Below are positions 1 to 27,784 of a stretch of DNA of 64,000 bases, one piece after another. Positions within the stretch are counted from its first letter, which is position 1, and each line of letters starts with the position of its first letter. Below the pieces are notes generated by a model. It was given only the letters and a program-made list of their open reading frames with translations, was not told where the DNA came from and did not search any database. The stretch is from Litomosoides sigmodontis (taxonomy: Eukaryota > Nematoda > Chromadorea > Rhabditida > Onchocercidae): NCBI GenBank assembly GCA_963070105.1, contig OY718806.1:1192865-1256864 (forward strand), in the 5' to 3' direction. The position numbers and the translations under genes were made by a program.

Positions 1-570
<570 letters not shown>

Positions 571-588
571 GTAGTAGTAGTAGTAGTA

Positions 589-1452
589 ATAAAACAATAA
601 TAATAATAGCTTTCCAGCAAAAAAACGGATTTTTAGTGTTGATCGTCCCCATTCCGCTCAAATTGCTTTCCTAGCATGAGAGATCGGTCGGGTGAACTGT
701 ACGTGATGTTTAAGCGGTTAAGCATGCTCATCAGTGAAGCTGTTCGCTTCACTGACGATTTCAATATTTCATTTTAGGCATTATTCCGTGACTACTTGTT
801 ATAAGTCCTTCATGCAACAGCGTTAGAAAGTAAATTTATTGTAATAATTGCAGACATTATGTGGTTCAAATGGAAGAATTTTTCAGATAAAAGTAATGAT
901 AGGAACGATGGCAATGACGATGGTTGCAATGATATAATAAATGATAATGTTAATAGCGATGATAATGCCGATAATGAGAGATACAAATGATGATGACGAT
1001 GATGATGATAATGGCATCTGAAATTTCGTAGATATCGAAATTCACACCCATAATATCAATTATTTTAAAAGTATGCAAGACGTATGGTTCTATCTAAGTT
1101 TATATACTGTACTGATACAATATAAACACATAGCTTTCCTCATCCATATCAGAAAAAAGTTGCAAAAATTTGATGAATGCTGTGATGGTGAACGTGTTGG
1201 ATGTCATTAGATGGATGAGTGAATTAATTAATTCATTAATTGCTCGTCTCCTTTTTTTAAGAGTGTTAATTAAATGATCTGAGATTAATGGAATAATCTC
1301 AAATACCGAATGAAACATAAAGAAGCAGAGATCGGTTAATAATTTCAATCTATTTCAGTGGAATAATTGAAGTGATGATGGTAATGATTTATTCATGGAA
1401 TGCTTGTCAGGAGGGATATCAATGCTCGGAATGCTAACTGAGTAAGCGTCAG
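589..1452. other. Gene-less stretch with hairpin and GAT-rich cryptic repeat
   Basis: No convincing coding exon. The part from 605 to 780 is noticeably less AT-rich than its surroundings and holds a perfect 10-bp inverted repeat with a 5-base loop (731-755). From about 893 to 1015 there is a degenerate GAT/AAT cryptic repeat. Confidence 0.6.
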
Positions 1453-1659
1453 CTAGACATTTTTTGAAGTGTTAAATTGTGTAAAATTGCTTGTTGCTTC
1501 TACGTTTGGAATTTCATTCAGCAGAATTACTGTTGCATTTTCATCCTCCATCCCACTGTGATAGGAGTGTTCTGCAACATAACCCATACATTGCGCAATA
1601 GCCGACAGTTCCTGACATACTTCGGTGATATCGAGTTGGCGATTCCATCCCACCACCAT
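1453..1659 (-). CDS. Candidate 3'-terminal coding exon, unknown protein
   Basis: A minus-strand frame is open for more than 68 codons and ends in TAG at 1453. The peptide is compositionally balanced, not low complexity, and includes ITEVCQELSAIAQCMGYV and MEDENATVILLNEIPNVEA. Base composition is richer in G+C than the flanks. The frame continues upstream of the methionine to about 1685, where GAG precedes a possible exon start, so this may be the last exon of a minus-strand gene and the ATG need not be a true start. Two other minus frames and one plus frame are also open here, which lowers certainty. I do not recognise the family and found no partner exon. Confidence 0.3.
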   Translation of the reverse strand: MVVGWNRQLDITEVCQELSAIAQCMGYVAEHSYHSGMEDENATVILLNEIPNVEATSNFTQFNTSKNV

Positions 1660-1689
1660 TGGTACATATCTCCTCCGATCGATATCTCC

Positions 1690-4203
1690 GGTGGTACAGG
1701 AAAGGAATAACCGGAAACATCAACGGGGAAATGAAATGATGATGATAAGATAGTTAGGTGGAAGATGTGGAAGTGTGTCACCTCGAAGTTTTCATTTGAT
1801 AAATAGCCTTATCATATAACAATGAAGGTTAGGAGAATTTCGTAGCAATGCGATGGATATGAAGCGAACTTGAGAGGGACAGAGAGAGGAAAGGAGGTGA
1901 AAAGGAAGAAAGAAATGGTGAAGGTAGGAGAGGTGTGAGAGCAAATTTGATGATAACATTTAAGGTCATGAGCATGTAGTGTGATTACAGAACGATAAGA
2001 GGGAGGAGGATGTATGACAGATTGAATTTTGAATTCAATTTGTGGAGGAGGAACATGGGAGAAATGGAGAGAGAAGAGAGGAAAGGTTGACCAAATGGGA
2101 AGGAAAGGTGCTGTGGTATCACGGCGTTGTCGAGGTGAAGAGGAGAGAAGGAAAGGAAGCATTCATATATTTGCTAACGTTATCACCGATCGTTAAGAGC
2201 TCGACTAGCTGCTGTGTGTCTGGTGGGTGGTGGTCATTTGGTCACGGCCCAATTCAGAAGATTTTTCTTGCACCATCACGTTTCCACACTCCTTTTTCGT
2301 TGCAATTGACCACTGTAAGAAAGATATGTGCAGAGAGAAAGAATGAGTGTGAGAGTGAGAGAGAGAGAGAAAGAGAGAGGGAGTGGGTAAGGTGGACGAC
2401 ATATTGTATCATCGCATGATGATGGCATTCCTGTAACCTGTATTTCGTTCTCCTTCACCTTTTCTACCACCTACCCCTTTTTATTCCACCTTTATAGATG
2501 ATATCCTTCAAAGCACATTTCCAACATTTCCAAAACTTTCAGCATCCCTCCTCCACCAACCGCATTGCAATATCCCTTTGAATTTAACCTCAATTTCACA
2601 ATTAGTACATTTAAAAATTTATTTCATATTTTGAAAATGTTCATTCATATAACGTTGACGATATTAGTGGATGTAAGTTTGTGAAATATTTGTTACTTAT
2701 CAAGTGCTATTATCCTCTCTCTTCCTGTTTCTATTTCTTACTTTCTTTGCTCTTTTTCAACAATTGCTGATACACTTGATATTTTGCAAAGCGAACAATT
2801 TTTTAGTTCAAAATGCTTATTTGCTTAATTACTCATTTGGTTTGTTGTTATTTTGGGGGTGGAGAATTTTTACCTGCAACTTTTCAGTGCTAATTTCTAA
2901 AAATTCGGTTTATTAAAAAAACAAACAAAATAATGGAAGTAATGTATATAAGATAGAGAGAGATCACTGATCGTATATTAACAAATCTCTTATTAAGCGA
3001 ACGATTTATTGAATTTAATCAGATAATATCTGATTTATAGAAGCTAGATATATGACTTCTAATTATTTATTATAATGATATTTAATCAAAAAATTCATTC
3101 CTTTCTCTTCTTTTCTAGCAAGCAAAAATCAATTTGAAATGCGGAATTTTCCTATTTCATCTCTGAACATACTTAGATATATAATTCACTACTTATATTA
3201 ATACATCTATCCACGTATAATATTTTTTTTTTAGTATATAAAAATGATTATGCATAATTCAAAAGGTTTTTTTTTTTTTGAAAAGGTTCATTCATTTTTA
3301 TGGTTGGTTATATGAGATATATTCTCACCGCAAATGCCTATTTTTTTTTCGCCCCCCCCCCGCGCTACCCGAGCTCTTTTTCCGTCCTTTATTCGTGCTA
3401 AAAATTATCCCTCAACTCCCGATGTAAACCCCGTTCGCAAAAATTGGCAGATACATCGGTTACTGATACGTCATCATTGCGATGTCAAAGTTGTGCTGTG
3501 CTATTAGTACCATTCCACAAAAATGTGCCATTATTGCTTAATCATTGAATTTTTCATCTTTTTTTTTCCATACTAAAATGCCCGATAATTAGAATTGATA
3601 TGATTGTTGATTTGGTTATTCACTTGGAAAAAAAGATCAGAAAATAAGGGAGGGAGAGAAAAAGAAAAGGAAAAAAAAGCGAAAAATTTTAAAAATATTT
3701 CCCTATTTTTTTTGTCCTTCACTACAATCTTTGTTTCTTTGTTTCTTCCTTTTCTTTTTTACTCTTATTTGCTGACAGTGATTAATTGTGTACTCATTAT
3801 CAGTCAGCTTAGTATTACTTTTAATTCTTCCTTTTTTTTTTCGCCTTTCTCCCTCTCTTTTCCCCTCTGTCCTCTCTTCTCCTATCCATTTGCTTCGCTT
3901 TTATTTACTTATTTGTTTGTTTTGTTTCAAACAAATAAATAAATAAAAGTAATCAAGTAATTTTCGATATGAGAGATGAATTTTGTAAGTTTGTGAAATT
4001 TTGCAGATAAATGCTAAAGTATAATTCCGGGAATTTTCTTTCTTTTTTTGGCTGCTGAGGAGGAAGAGGAAGGAAGGGAGAGAAAGGAAAGGAGATTCCT
4101 CCTTCTTATTTTCTTTTCCTGGACGAATTGACGAGGTGATAGCAATATTTAATCGATCTTTCCAAATTTAATTCTTTGTTGCGAGAACCTGTACTGTTAC
4201 ATT
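1690..4203. other. Gene-less stretch, purine-rich segment and AT-rich DNA
   Basis: 1860-2400 is strongly purine-rich on the plus strand (GA/GGA runs, a GA microsatellite near 2360-2380), giving spurious Glu/Arg- or Ser/Pro-rich open frames. 2480-4200 is AT-rich with homopolymer runs, including a C10 run near 3352. No exon with credible splice sites was seen. Confidence 0.6.
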
Positions 4204-4214
4204 ACACACACCCA

Positions 4215-4300
<86 letters not shown>

Positions 4301-4306
4301 CACACA
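4204..4306. repeat. (CA)n microsatellite
   Basis: An almost pure CA dinucleotide array with a few CCCA and CGCA interruptions. Confidence 0.97.
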
Positions 4307-5228
4307 TCGGTAATGGTAATTGTTCCCATCGTACGACTGGTCCAATAACTTTGAATTATTTTTTAAAATTTAGCAAATGCTACACCGTCTACTACATCGT
4401 CTCTCGTCTCTTCTCGTTTCCACCTCTTCGCATGTCATCTCATTGTTAATTCCATCTGTGCAATAATAAAACTCATTAGGTGGGAGGGAGAGAGGAGGGA
4501 AAAATGCGTGATATAGGTGGAGGATTGAAGGATTTTATGGGATGTGAATCAGAAAAGGGGTTGGAGTGGAAATTTGTTGAAATTTTTTAATTTCACTACT
4601 ACTAGTAATACTGCTAGTGCTAGTGCTATAGGTGCAACTATCGGTGCTGCTAATGCTTAAAAAAAATTCAACTAATTTCTATTGCGATGAAAGGAGAAAA
4701 ATTTTGAAATAATTGGAACGGATGGTGTTTCCTATCATACGCTACCTGCTGTGAGGGTTATGGGAGAGAGCAAATTTGTGCATTTTGAGGAATTAAAGGA
4801 AATGAGTTAGTAGTAATAAGATGGAGGGAAAGATGAAAGAAAAAGATTTTAAAAAAAAGAAGAAAAAGAGGGAATGATACTAACAATAAAGCGCTAAACC
4901 CTACCAGAGGGAAAAAAATAATATGTAAAAGAGAACCGGAAAATTTTTTTTTAATGAAAAGGAAAAGGAATTTACGATACGTTTTAACATTTTTATGTGA
5001 AAATGCTTAGGAGAAAATGAGCATTTTCCTCATTTGAATAGTGTTAATACGAAGATAGATTTGGGATTAATTGGGTAATATTAGTGGTTATTAGCGGGTA
5101 GATTGCGAATTTCTTTATCGATTATTTTAATTAATTTTTTAAATGTTAGAAACATACCGAAAACACAAAATCATATGGGAGCGAGTAGGAAAATCATATA
5201 GGAGCGATTGGATGTTTCATTGCCGTTG

Positions 5229-5242
5229 GTGTGTGGGTGTGC

Positions 5243-5297
<55 letters not shown>

Positions 5298-5299
5298 TT
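5229..5299. repeat. (GT)n microsatellite
   Basis: A GT dinucleotide array with minor GCGT and GGGT interruptions. It creates a spurious Cys/Val frame. Confidence 0.97.
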
Positions 5300-5414
5300 G
5301 GATCATATTAACCTCTGTTCGCCTTTGTTCATTCAGGAGCTTATATTTGATGGTTTTCCTTCTAGGTCATCAATTATGTTCATCGGTTAAAAAACAGGGA
5401 GGAAGAGAGAAAGA

Positions 5415-5420
5415 TGAAAG

Positions 5421-5469
<49 letters not shown>
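5415..5469. repeat. (GAAA)n-(GA)n compound microsatellite
   Basis: About seven GAAA tetramers pass directly into about thirteen GA dimers, a compound purine tract. Confidence 0.96.
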
Positions 5470-5475
<6 letters not shown>

Positions 5476-5625
5476 GGGAGAAGGGAATTTTATCCATCGT
5501 AACATCTGTACTTGAATGACAACCACTATTCATTCTTTCCTTCTTTTTTTTTTTTAAAGAAAGAATTTGTCAAAAATTTCTACAAACTTTCATTGATTTT
5601 CTCATCTTCCTTCTTTTGTACATCT

Positions 5626-5684
5626 ATGTGTGTGTGTGTGTGTGTCTGTGTGTGTGTGTGTGTGTGTGTGCGTGTGTGTGCGTG
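5626..5684. repeat. (GT)n microsatellite
   Basis: An interrupted GT array, about 330 bp after the previous one. Confidence 0.96.
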
Positions 5685-5699
5685 GATGGGTGAGAGAGA

Positions 5700-8600
5700 A
5701 GAAAACAATCAAGAAAGAGAAAATTCAATTTTCAAAATCACCCAACTATAAGTAATATTTGATGGTATTGTGATTGATTTAACATAGAATTTCACTTTCA
5801 ATATTTTCTGATGTATTATTAGCACATTTCATCGTTTGAGTAAACGAATGATAAAAATTTGGTATTTTATCAGATTAATTTTAGCATAAAAAAAAATCTA
5901 CGCATAATTTCGCACTGAAAATGCGTTCGCTATAAGGGTCATATCATTTTGAACATTGAACATTTCACTTGCAACTTTAAGCTTGTGTTAATTATCGCAA
6001 GTTGAAATTTTATAGCGAAAACGCCAAACATCGCTCGCTGTTGAAAAATAATTTACGTTGAATTTTTTTTTGTAATTTTATGAAATTTATTAGGTTTTTG
6101 CTTCTTGTTCTTTCCATTTTTATTTTAGTATTATTTTAATGACAAGAAAGTGAAATTAATGAAGAAACGGACAAATATGAAATTTGTGTATTTGTTTTTG
6201 GGAATAACAGCAAATAATAAATAACAATAATAATTCGAGCGAAAGGGAACGTAGCTATGATAATTTTGCTCAAGTAAATCAGATTTCCTAATTTTTCAAT
6301 TATCAAATTTTCATATCATCCGTTATGGTGAATTATTTCCGGAGAAAGTATTCGCCTCACAGTTATAAATTTCCTGTTTGTTTTCGAATCAAAGTCATGC
6401 AACGCTTGACCTTCTTTGCGTCGTGAAAAGATTTCTCGTATTTGAGAAAAGGAAGTGTGTATCATCATCATCGTCATCATTAAAAAAAAAAAAACGTTTA
6501 AACTATCGGAAATACAAGCATTAAGCAAATCATGCCAACAGATTGTCTTTGAAAAATTAAGGAATTGAGCTGATATTTTAAATTTACTTGTTAAGTAATA
6601 TATTTATAATCGTGTTTTAAATCTACGTAAAAAAAAACAGTCTCAGTTCATGCTATATTGCTACATTCATGATATATTTTGTGTAAGATGAAGGAAGGTC
6701 TGGTCATTTGTACAATATGTTTACTTGCTTCACACATCACTTAAATTTTATGAATTTTTAGTCGAACATGTTGGTTGTTAATCGTACGATTAAATTACCT
6801 ATGTTATAGAATACTCATCATAGTTGAATTGAATTTCACACCCATTTCCATATCCATATTTTCTACCACTTCTTCACTGAGGCATTTCAAACAACACATC
6901 CTCTCGAAGTGTTCACTGCATAAATATGCCATTAACATCATCAATTATTTGAAATTGTATACCTTGTCAAGTGGCAGGCGAGATAATCCAGTTTTGATCA
7001 CTAAAATCTCCAGAACTATCATCGATTTCACACCATTTCTTCCTACCGTAACATAACATACAGTGTTTGAATGAAATTTTGCATTTATTAATTCTTGGTT
7101 GTGAAATCATTCGCTTTCCACCGCAACATCGTTTTCCAAAATAAAGTGTGAGAGGACGAATGATAGATGGTTTTTCATTTTTGAATGATTTAATATATTA
7201 GTTTTAACACTTATCAATATTTTATCAATTACACCTTGGCTAACTGACCTGTTTATCTTAATGTCCATGGATAGTTCTAAAAATTCTAAAAAAACAAGTG
7301 TGCGTGTGTGTGTGTGGATATTTTTAAAAACGAGTCATACAATTGTCATACGTTCCATTCAAGTTCCCTTCCGGAATGATTGCTGCTAAAATTGTTTTTG
7401 TTTAAATTTTTTGCCTAAATTTAAATTGTGTTAATGCACTCAAAAATATAGCAAAATATTTTCTAATCAATAAAGCAATGGAATTGCAATAAAAATTTCT
7501 CTCCTTACATTTAAAATACAATATAATTGTGATTATTTTTCCAAACAAAAACTTTCCATGCTAATGACCAACTAAACTATTCATACCTAATTACCTATAA
7601 ACTAATAAACCATTTTTTTTTTCACATAATGTAAAAAGAAAACGCATATATTTTTGATTGTATAAATTCTTTCAATCAAAGTAACTGGTAATAAAGTGAT
7701 GATAATAAAAAATTCACGATAAGAAATCGTCATGCTTAGATTTGATGATAATTTATGAGCGACTGAAAATAGCTATCAAGCATTTCGGCTTTTTTTTTTC
7801 GCTAGTATGCAACTAATGTCAACCGCACTACCTTTCCATTTCTTTTTTTTCCCTGATAGCTGACAGTGATTAGCTTAAATCATGATTTTTCCACCCAAAA
7901 CTATTTCAGATCGTTTTTTTCCCTATCCTCCTCGTTTCCCTGGGTCACGCTGCTAATGAAATGCACCACCATTAATAGCTAAAAAGTTTTCATTTGCCCT
8001 CCCCCTCCTCCTCCTCCTCCACCTCCTCCTCCTACTACTACTACGCTTCCTCCTTTCCTCTTCCTTCCTACCAGATTCCTGTCCATCGAAAAAAAAAATC
8101 ATTTCACCTCCCCCCTCGCAACTCCTCCTATTCATCATCATTCTTTTTCCCTCTCTTTCACACTTTCTCCTTCCTCAGTCTCTTCCGCCATGCTTCTCTC
8201 TCTACTCATCCTCTGTTTTTTTGTTTTGTTTTAACACGGTGATTTTCCCTCCAATAAGTTGTCTTGTTTTATTGATGTTGCTAAAAGTTGAAAGCAAGCA
8301 AGCTAAAAAATGAAAACAATGAAAGGAAGAGAAGTTGACAGTTAAATTAGCAACATTTCAAATTATTTCATTTCCATCGTTTCGTTGCTGTCGTCATTGT
8401 TGTTGTTGTTAGTATTGTTGTTGCTGTTGTTGTTGTTATTGTTATTGTTATTGTTATTGTTGCTGTTGTTGGTGGTGTTGGTGTTGGTGTTGGCTCCTAA
8501 TCATCTTTCCTCCACCTAATGGCTCCATCCTTTCTTATCACATTTTCTTCCTATCATTTAATAAAATTTACAGGAAAAAAAGATGGAAATCGAAGAAACA

Positions 8601-9339
8601 AAATATTCACTGGGATATCTCAGGAAAACATTATCACTTGGAAGTTTTTTCATTAATTTACAAAAAATATTAAAAAGTATTAAATTGGATGCTGGAAATA
8701 TTAGCAAAATTTTCAATTTGGAAATATGAGCAAATTTTGCAGTGAGTGAAATTTGTTAAGTAGGATGAAATGAAATGTATGTAATCTATTGATAAGTCTT
8801 AGAGCACAATGATATATGAGTATTTTAAATCTGTAATTTACTGAGATTTAAGCAAATATTTGTAAACTTAGTCTCAATTTCTTTCCATTCCTAAACGTTA
8901 GAATCAGGTCTGGAAACTTAAATGTATCCTGAGTCAAATGATTTGTGCAAATTCTTTCAATGAAACAAATTGTACATTTATGGTCAACAACTATCTTGTG
9001 TTTTCCTTTTTTTTTCGCCTCTTATTCCTTGCTATAGCAAATTCATTAGCTATTTTTTTTCCTTTCTTTCTTTGTTTTCATTGTTTATAAAAAAATTTCA
9101 TTTCTCCTGAGCATCGCGCAGACACATTCATCCAATCTATCGAGCGGATATCATTGAAATATTGCTCCCAATTACAGAACTAAACGACCATTTGGCTAAC
9201 TAACCAATTGCGTCCATCGAATTTGTTAAATCCATAAACGTATTTTTCCTTTTTGTTTTAATTATTACAGCCTAAATTATTCATTCAAAGGGTAATGACA
9301 TAGCACTGTAATATTTATTCGTTGAATAAATATCAGTTA
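5700..9339. other. Gene-less AT-rich stretch with simple repeats
   Basis: Mostly AT-rich DNA with homopolymers. 7995-8062 is a polypyrimidine CTC/CTA tract, and 8392-8495 is an imperfect TTG/TTA/TTGC array. A minus-strand segment at 6316-6470 has a weakly coding-like basic peptide (FSRRKEGQALHDFD) but no firm splice sites, so it is not called as an exon. Confidence 0.55.
8392..8495. repeat. Imperfect (TTG)n/(TTGTTA)n repeat
   Basis: TTG triplets mixed with TTA, TTGCTG and GGTGTT variants. It is a degenerate triplet array. Confidence 0.93.
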
Positions 9340-9558
9340 TTAGTTGTACATACTGTTCGAGCGGTAATTGTTCGGAGAAATAAAAGCAACCGAAAAGGAG
9401 AAATACCGTCCGTACATGGACAGGCGAAAGGATTTGAAGAATTGACGATGATGTCGGGTCGTTTAGTTTTATTTGTTGGAAACGTAACGCAGGAATGTGT
9501 GTGTGTGTGTGTATGTGTGTGTGTGTGTGTATGTGTGTGTGTGTGTATGTGTGTGTGT

Positions 9559-9614
<56 letters not shown>

Positions 9615-9790
9615 TATAGCTCACACCCGGCACCGAAATCAGGAATCGACCCCTTCCACGCCATCTCCCCTCCCCCGGATGTGTCATCGTCTGTCGGGCG
9701 ACGTTGGCACTCCTCCTCCTGCTTTCATTTTTCGCGGCCCCAAAGTGTTACTGATATGCGGCCAACCTATTTTAGCCATGTGTAGTGCTA
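9340..9790 (+). promoter_or_regulatory. Candidate myosin promoter region (CpG-richer segment)
   Basis: The blocks on both sides of a GT array (9350-9480 and 9615-9770) are clearly richer in G+C and in CpG than the rest of the upstream 9 kb, and they end about 350 bp before the myosin start codon. A 180-codon open frame crosses them only because GT repeats encode Cys-Val. A promoter or 5'-untranslated role is inferred from position and composition; no core promoter motif was identified. Confidence 0.25.
9498..9613. repeat. (GT)n microsatellite with periodic AT interruptions
   Basis: GT array with TATGTGTG interruptions at fairly regular spacing. It lies about 530 bp upstream of the myosin start. 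Confidence 0.97.
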
Positions 9791-10138
9791 GATTTGCTAA
9801 TTTTTCTGCTAATTTAAGAATTGTTTTCGTTTTTTTCTTTTTAAATCACAACTCACAACAGTGAAATGAAAAATTGTGTTGTAAGTGAAAGTAAAATGTG
9901 TTTCTCGTGTTTCTATGTATATGTATATACATATAATTTTTTTGAATTTTCATTTAAAAATAGGGATTTTTTTTTCAACCTTTTCCTAAATTTGAAATTA
10001 ACTGACAATAATAGCGAACAGCGTGAATTCGTGTAATGGTGAAGGATGCATAAGCTGATTAAATGACAAGCACACGTGAAAATTGAATTGTAGGTCAGAG
10101 CCATTTGATCAAGCCAGAAACAAAGAACGAATGGTCCA

Positions 10139-24764
<14,626 letters not shown>

Positions 24765-25551
24765 AATTTTGAAATGTTACCTATGATTATGTAAACGGAA
24801 AAGCAAAATTGTAAAAGTTTTGTAGTATTTAACATGCCTCAGAAAAAATTCTGAATTCCTAAGATGTTACCAATTATGCCTTGTTTTTTTCATTTTGCTT
24901 CCTTATGTATTGCTCTGATTCATGTCGTAACAGTTTCCTTCTTTTCTTTTAGAACAAATTCATTGTTTAATATTCAAAGTGATATTTGCGATTTGCCATT
25001 TGGTCATTCACTTAAAATTAGAATAACAATATCTGATAAAAAAGCAGGTATTATCATTGATATTATATTATTACTATTATTTTTATATTACTACTAGTTC
25101 TTATTATTAATTATTGCTATTATTAATCAATAATAATAATTATTATTAATCATTATTATTTTGAGTATAGACCCGAAAAGTTGTTCATATTGTTTATTAC
25201 TGGTATGCATCATTGTTCGTCTTACCTGTTCTCTTACGTCTCCTGTTTCAAATTTGAGAAAAAGCATAGCATTGTTCATTTAGGAAATGATCACAGCAAA
25301 TGTGGTTCTGTTGCTATTGTTGATAGTAGTGTTTACTATTAATTTTGCAATTATTGCTATTTTTAAGTACCTAAACTTTCATACTGCTACTATTCCGACA
25401 TAGTTTTTCATCTTTTGCAAGTCGTTTCTCCAATGTGATTTAGTGGTAATTTTTATGTACCATGCCATGTGGTGGAAGTGTGGCGCTCACGTTTTTTTTG
25501 AGACTAATTTCATGAGAATACAGATATACATACACGCACGCCCACGCACAT

Positions 25552-25555
<4 letters not shown>

Positions 25556-25625
<70 letters not shown>
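25556..25625. repeat. (AT)n microsatellite
   Basis: About 35 uninterrupted AT dinucleotides, followed by a short less AT-rich segment. Confidence 0.98.
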
Positions 25626-25628
<3 letters not shown>

Positions 25629-27227
25629 CGCTGTATATTATCATCCTATCGGAAATGCCCTTCACTGTATAACCGGTGCTTCCGTCATGTATTGTGCACC
25701 TCTGCACCAATCTTCAATTCCGTACATTCCTGAATTAACTCATAATCTTACTGCTTTATGTGTTTGCGATGAATATGTGAAATTCAAGTGTTCATTCAAA
25801 GCATTTGTTTGTTAGCAAAAGAAGAGAAAAAACGATTTCTTAAAAGTATGTCTTTTTTGCATTTGTTAAAATTCAACGCACTGTAGAAGTTATATGTTAA
25901 ATGAATCTGGAAGGGGGTAAAGCAAACTATATTGTGATTATCACTTTTATGAGTTAATACTTTTGGAGAAATAATTTAAAATTTCATGAAATTAAGATAA
26001 TAGAGATAATTCATTTGGACTCATGCCGTCAAACATACCCATAAAAGTCAACTGATAGTGTAACGTGCAATTAAAGTTGAGGGAAATGATCAAAAATGCG
26101 TGAAAAATTCAAAGATACGGTGTTGTCTGCTGAAAGTTATGTTACGCTCATCCATTCGTTTTGGCTAAACTTAATACGTGAAATGAAGTAGGCAGAAAAA
26201 AAAATCTGTCGTTCTGCGTTCACTAATTTTCCTTCAATCAAATAAATCATGCACTACTTAATGAATGATAAAGATGAAGAAAATTTTTTAATGCAAATCT
26301 TACAATTCAATTTATTGATTGTACTTTTAAGCTAAATTTCTGCGAAAATTCTTCAAATATTTACATTAATGCCATTCACTATAAATGTATGCGGAAAAGA
26401 ATTTTGCTACAAATCAATGATGTATGACTGAAGAAATGATTGATCTTACATCACTTATTGGATCACTTCTGTTTTAATCTAAAAAAAAAAGCAATTATGG
26501 AGAAAAAAACGAATGAAGTAATGAAAACGTAGGATTATGCAAAATCACGTAGGGAAAAACGACATTTATACAAATAGCACATCCTCACAGCCTATCATTT
26601 TCACTTAGTAAGATTTTCATTTTTGGCATTTACGTATTTATTGCATGCTTTTTTGTTTTTTGAAATTAATTATATTAATAAAAGGACCAGAAAATGAAAC
26701 TTCACGTAAATATTCAGTATTTTTTCTCCTTCTCAGCAATAATTTCAATTGTAAGTAGAATTCATTTTGTAACGGAAATACATTGTAATGTTTAATGCAT
26801 CCGTATTTCTTGTAAAAAAAAATGTCAATTATATCAATTAAATGATGGAAAAATGAGGCTTGATAAATGATTTTGTTTTCAAAAATATTTGTAATTGTTT
26901 CAATTAAATTCAAAATTTTCTCACTGTAAATTTTTTCATCTTATTTTATGAGAGTAAAGGTTTCTAGTCTTTAACTTTTGTCTCATAAAGTTCTTTTATT
27001 ATGGAAATGAAATGGTATAGCATTCATTTTTCATTTCATTTTTTTACATTCCAATAAAAAGCTGAGAAATTTTCATTCTCCTTAAAATAATTCATCATAA
27101 TTGGAAAGAATTTTTCTTCCATTCCAATAAAATTTTAACATTCAAACTCAGCTTTTTTTTGGTTTTACTTTGTTAATAATTTGACGCGGCATATTTCATT
27201 TATCGAAATCATTTTGAAATCTAATTT

Positions 27228-27271
27228 ATTCCAGTCTTTATGCATTTCTATTCCAGTCTTTATGCATTTCT
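27228..27271. repeat. Perfect tandem duplication, 22-bp unit
   Basis: The unit ATTCCAGTCTTTATGCATTT plus CT occurs twice head to tail with no mismatch. Confidence 0.93.
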
Positions 27272-27371
27272 AAATACTGCTTTTGGATGTGACATTTTGT
27301 CCAGCAGAGCATGTACCGTAAGGAATAATAGTAATTTAATAAGTATTCGGTGCATCATCTGTCTGTTCATA

Positions 27372-27372
27372 T

Positions 27373-27435
<63 letters not shown>

Positions 27436-27439
27436 CGTG
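27372..27439. repeat. (GT)n microsatellite
   Basis: About 30 GT dinucleotides, with GCGT at the 3' end. Confidence 0.97.
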
Positions 27440-27769
27440 TATGTACACGTTTGTATATATTAAAAAATAAAATAATGAAATTATAAAGAATTTCACTGAG
27501 TGATATGCGTTTCGAGCATCAGTAACAACCATAAACATTAAGGAGAATTAACAATTTATTCATTTTATTAAATTAGAAAAAAATTAAGCTATTACTTTTG
27601 TGAATATTATAAATACATGACGCATATGCTTCCTGACCAATTGAATTTTACTGTCCTTGATTGGTTGTAATTGTAGAGCTATCATCCTACACACTTAATT
27701 GCCACTTAATAATTGCTATTACCTTTATTTTTAAAGGGAAGTAACCAACTTAATTTATTTGCTCAATCA

Positions 27770-27775
27770 AAACAG
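27770..27775 (+). promoter_or_regulatory. Possible spliced-leader acceptor
   Basis: The sequence ...ATCAAAACAG ends 9 bases before the start codon of the Pro/Gln-rich protein gene. Such a short distance between an AG acceptor and ATG is typical of nematode trans-splicing. A second AG three bases later is an alternative. Confidence 0.35.
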
Positions 27776-27784
27776 CAGGCAACA

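Larger units (their letters stand above)
24765..27784. other. Myosin 3' flank and intergenic AT-rich DNA
   Basis: No exon seen. It contains a cluster of TTATTA-type sequence (25060-25160), an AT dinucleotide array, a tandem 22-bp duplication and a GT array. No canonical AATAAA was found in the first 1.4 kb after the myosin stop, so the polyadenylation site is undetermined. Confidence 0.55.

Noticed and set aside
9281..9864. Open frames of 127-180 codons with Cys-Val or His-Thr runs
   Set aside because: Produced by the GT array. The flanking peptides show no splice sites or family features, so the block is better read as upstream regulatory DNA.
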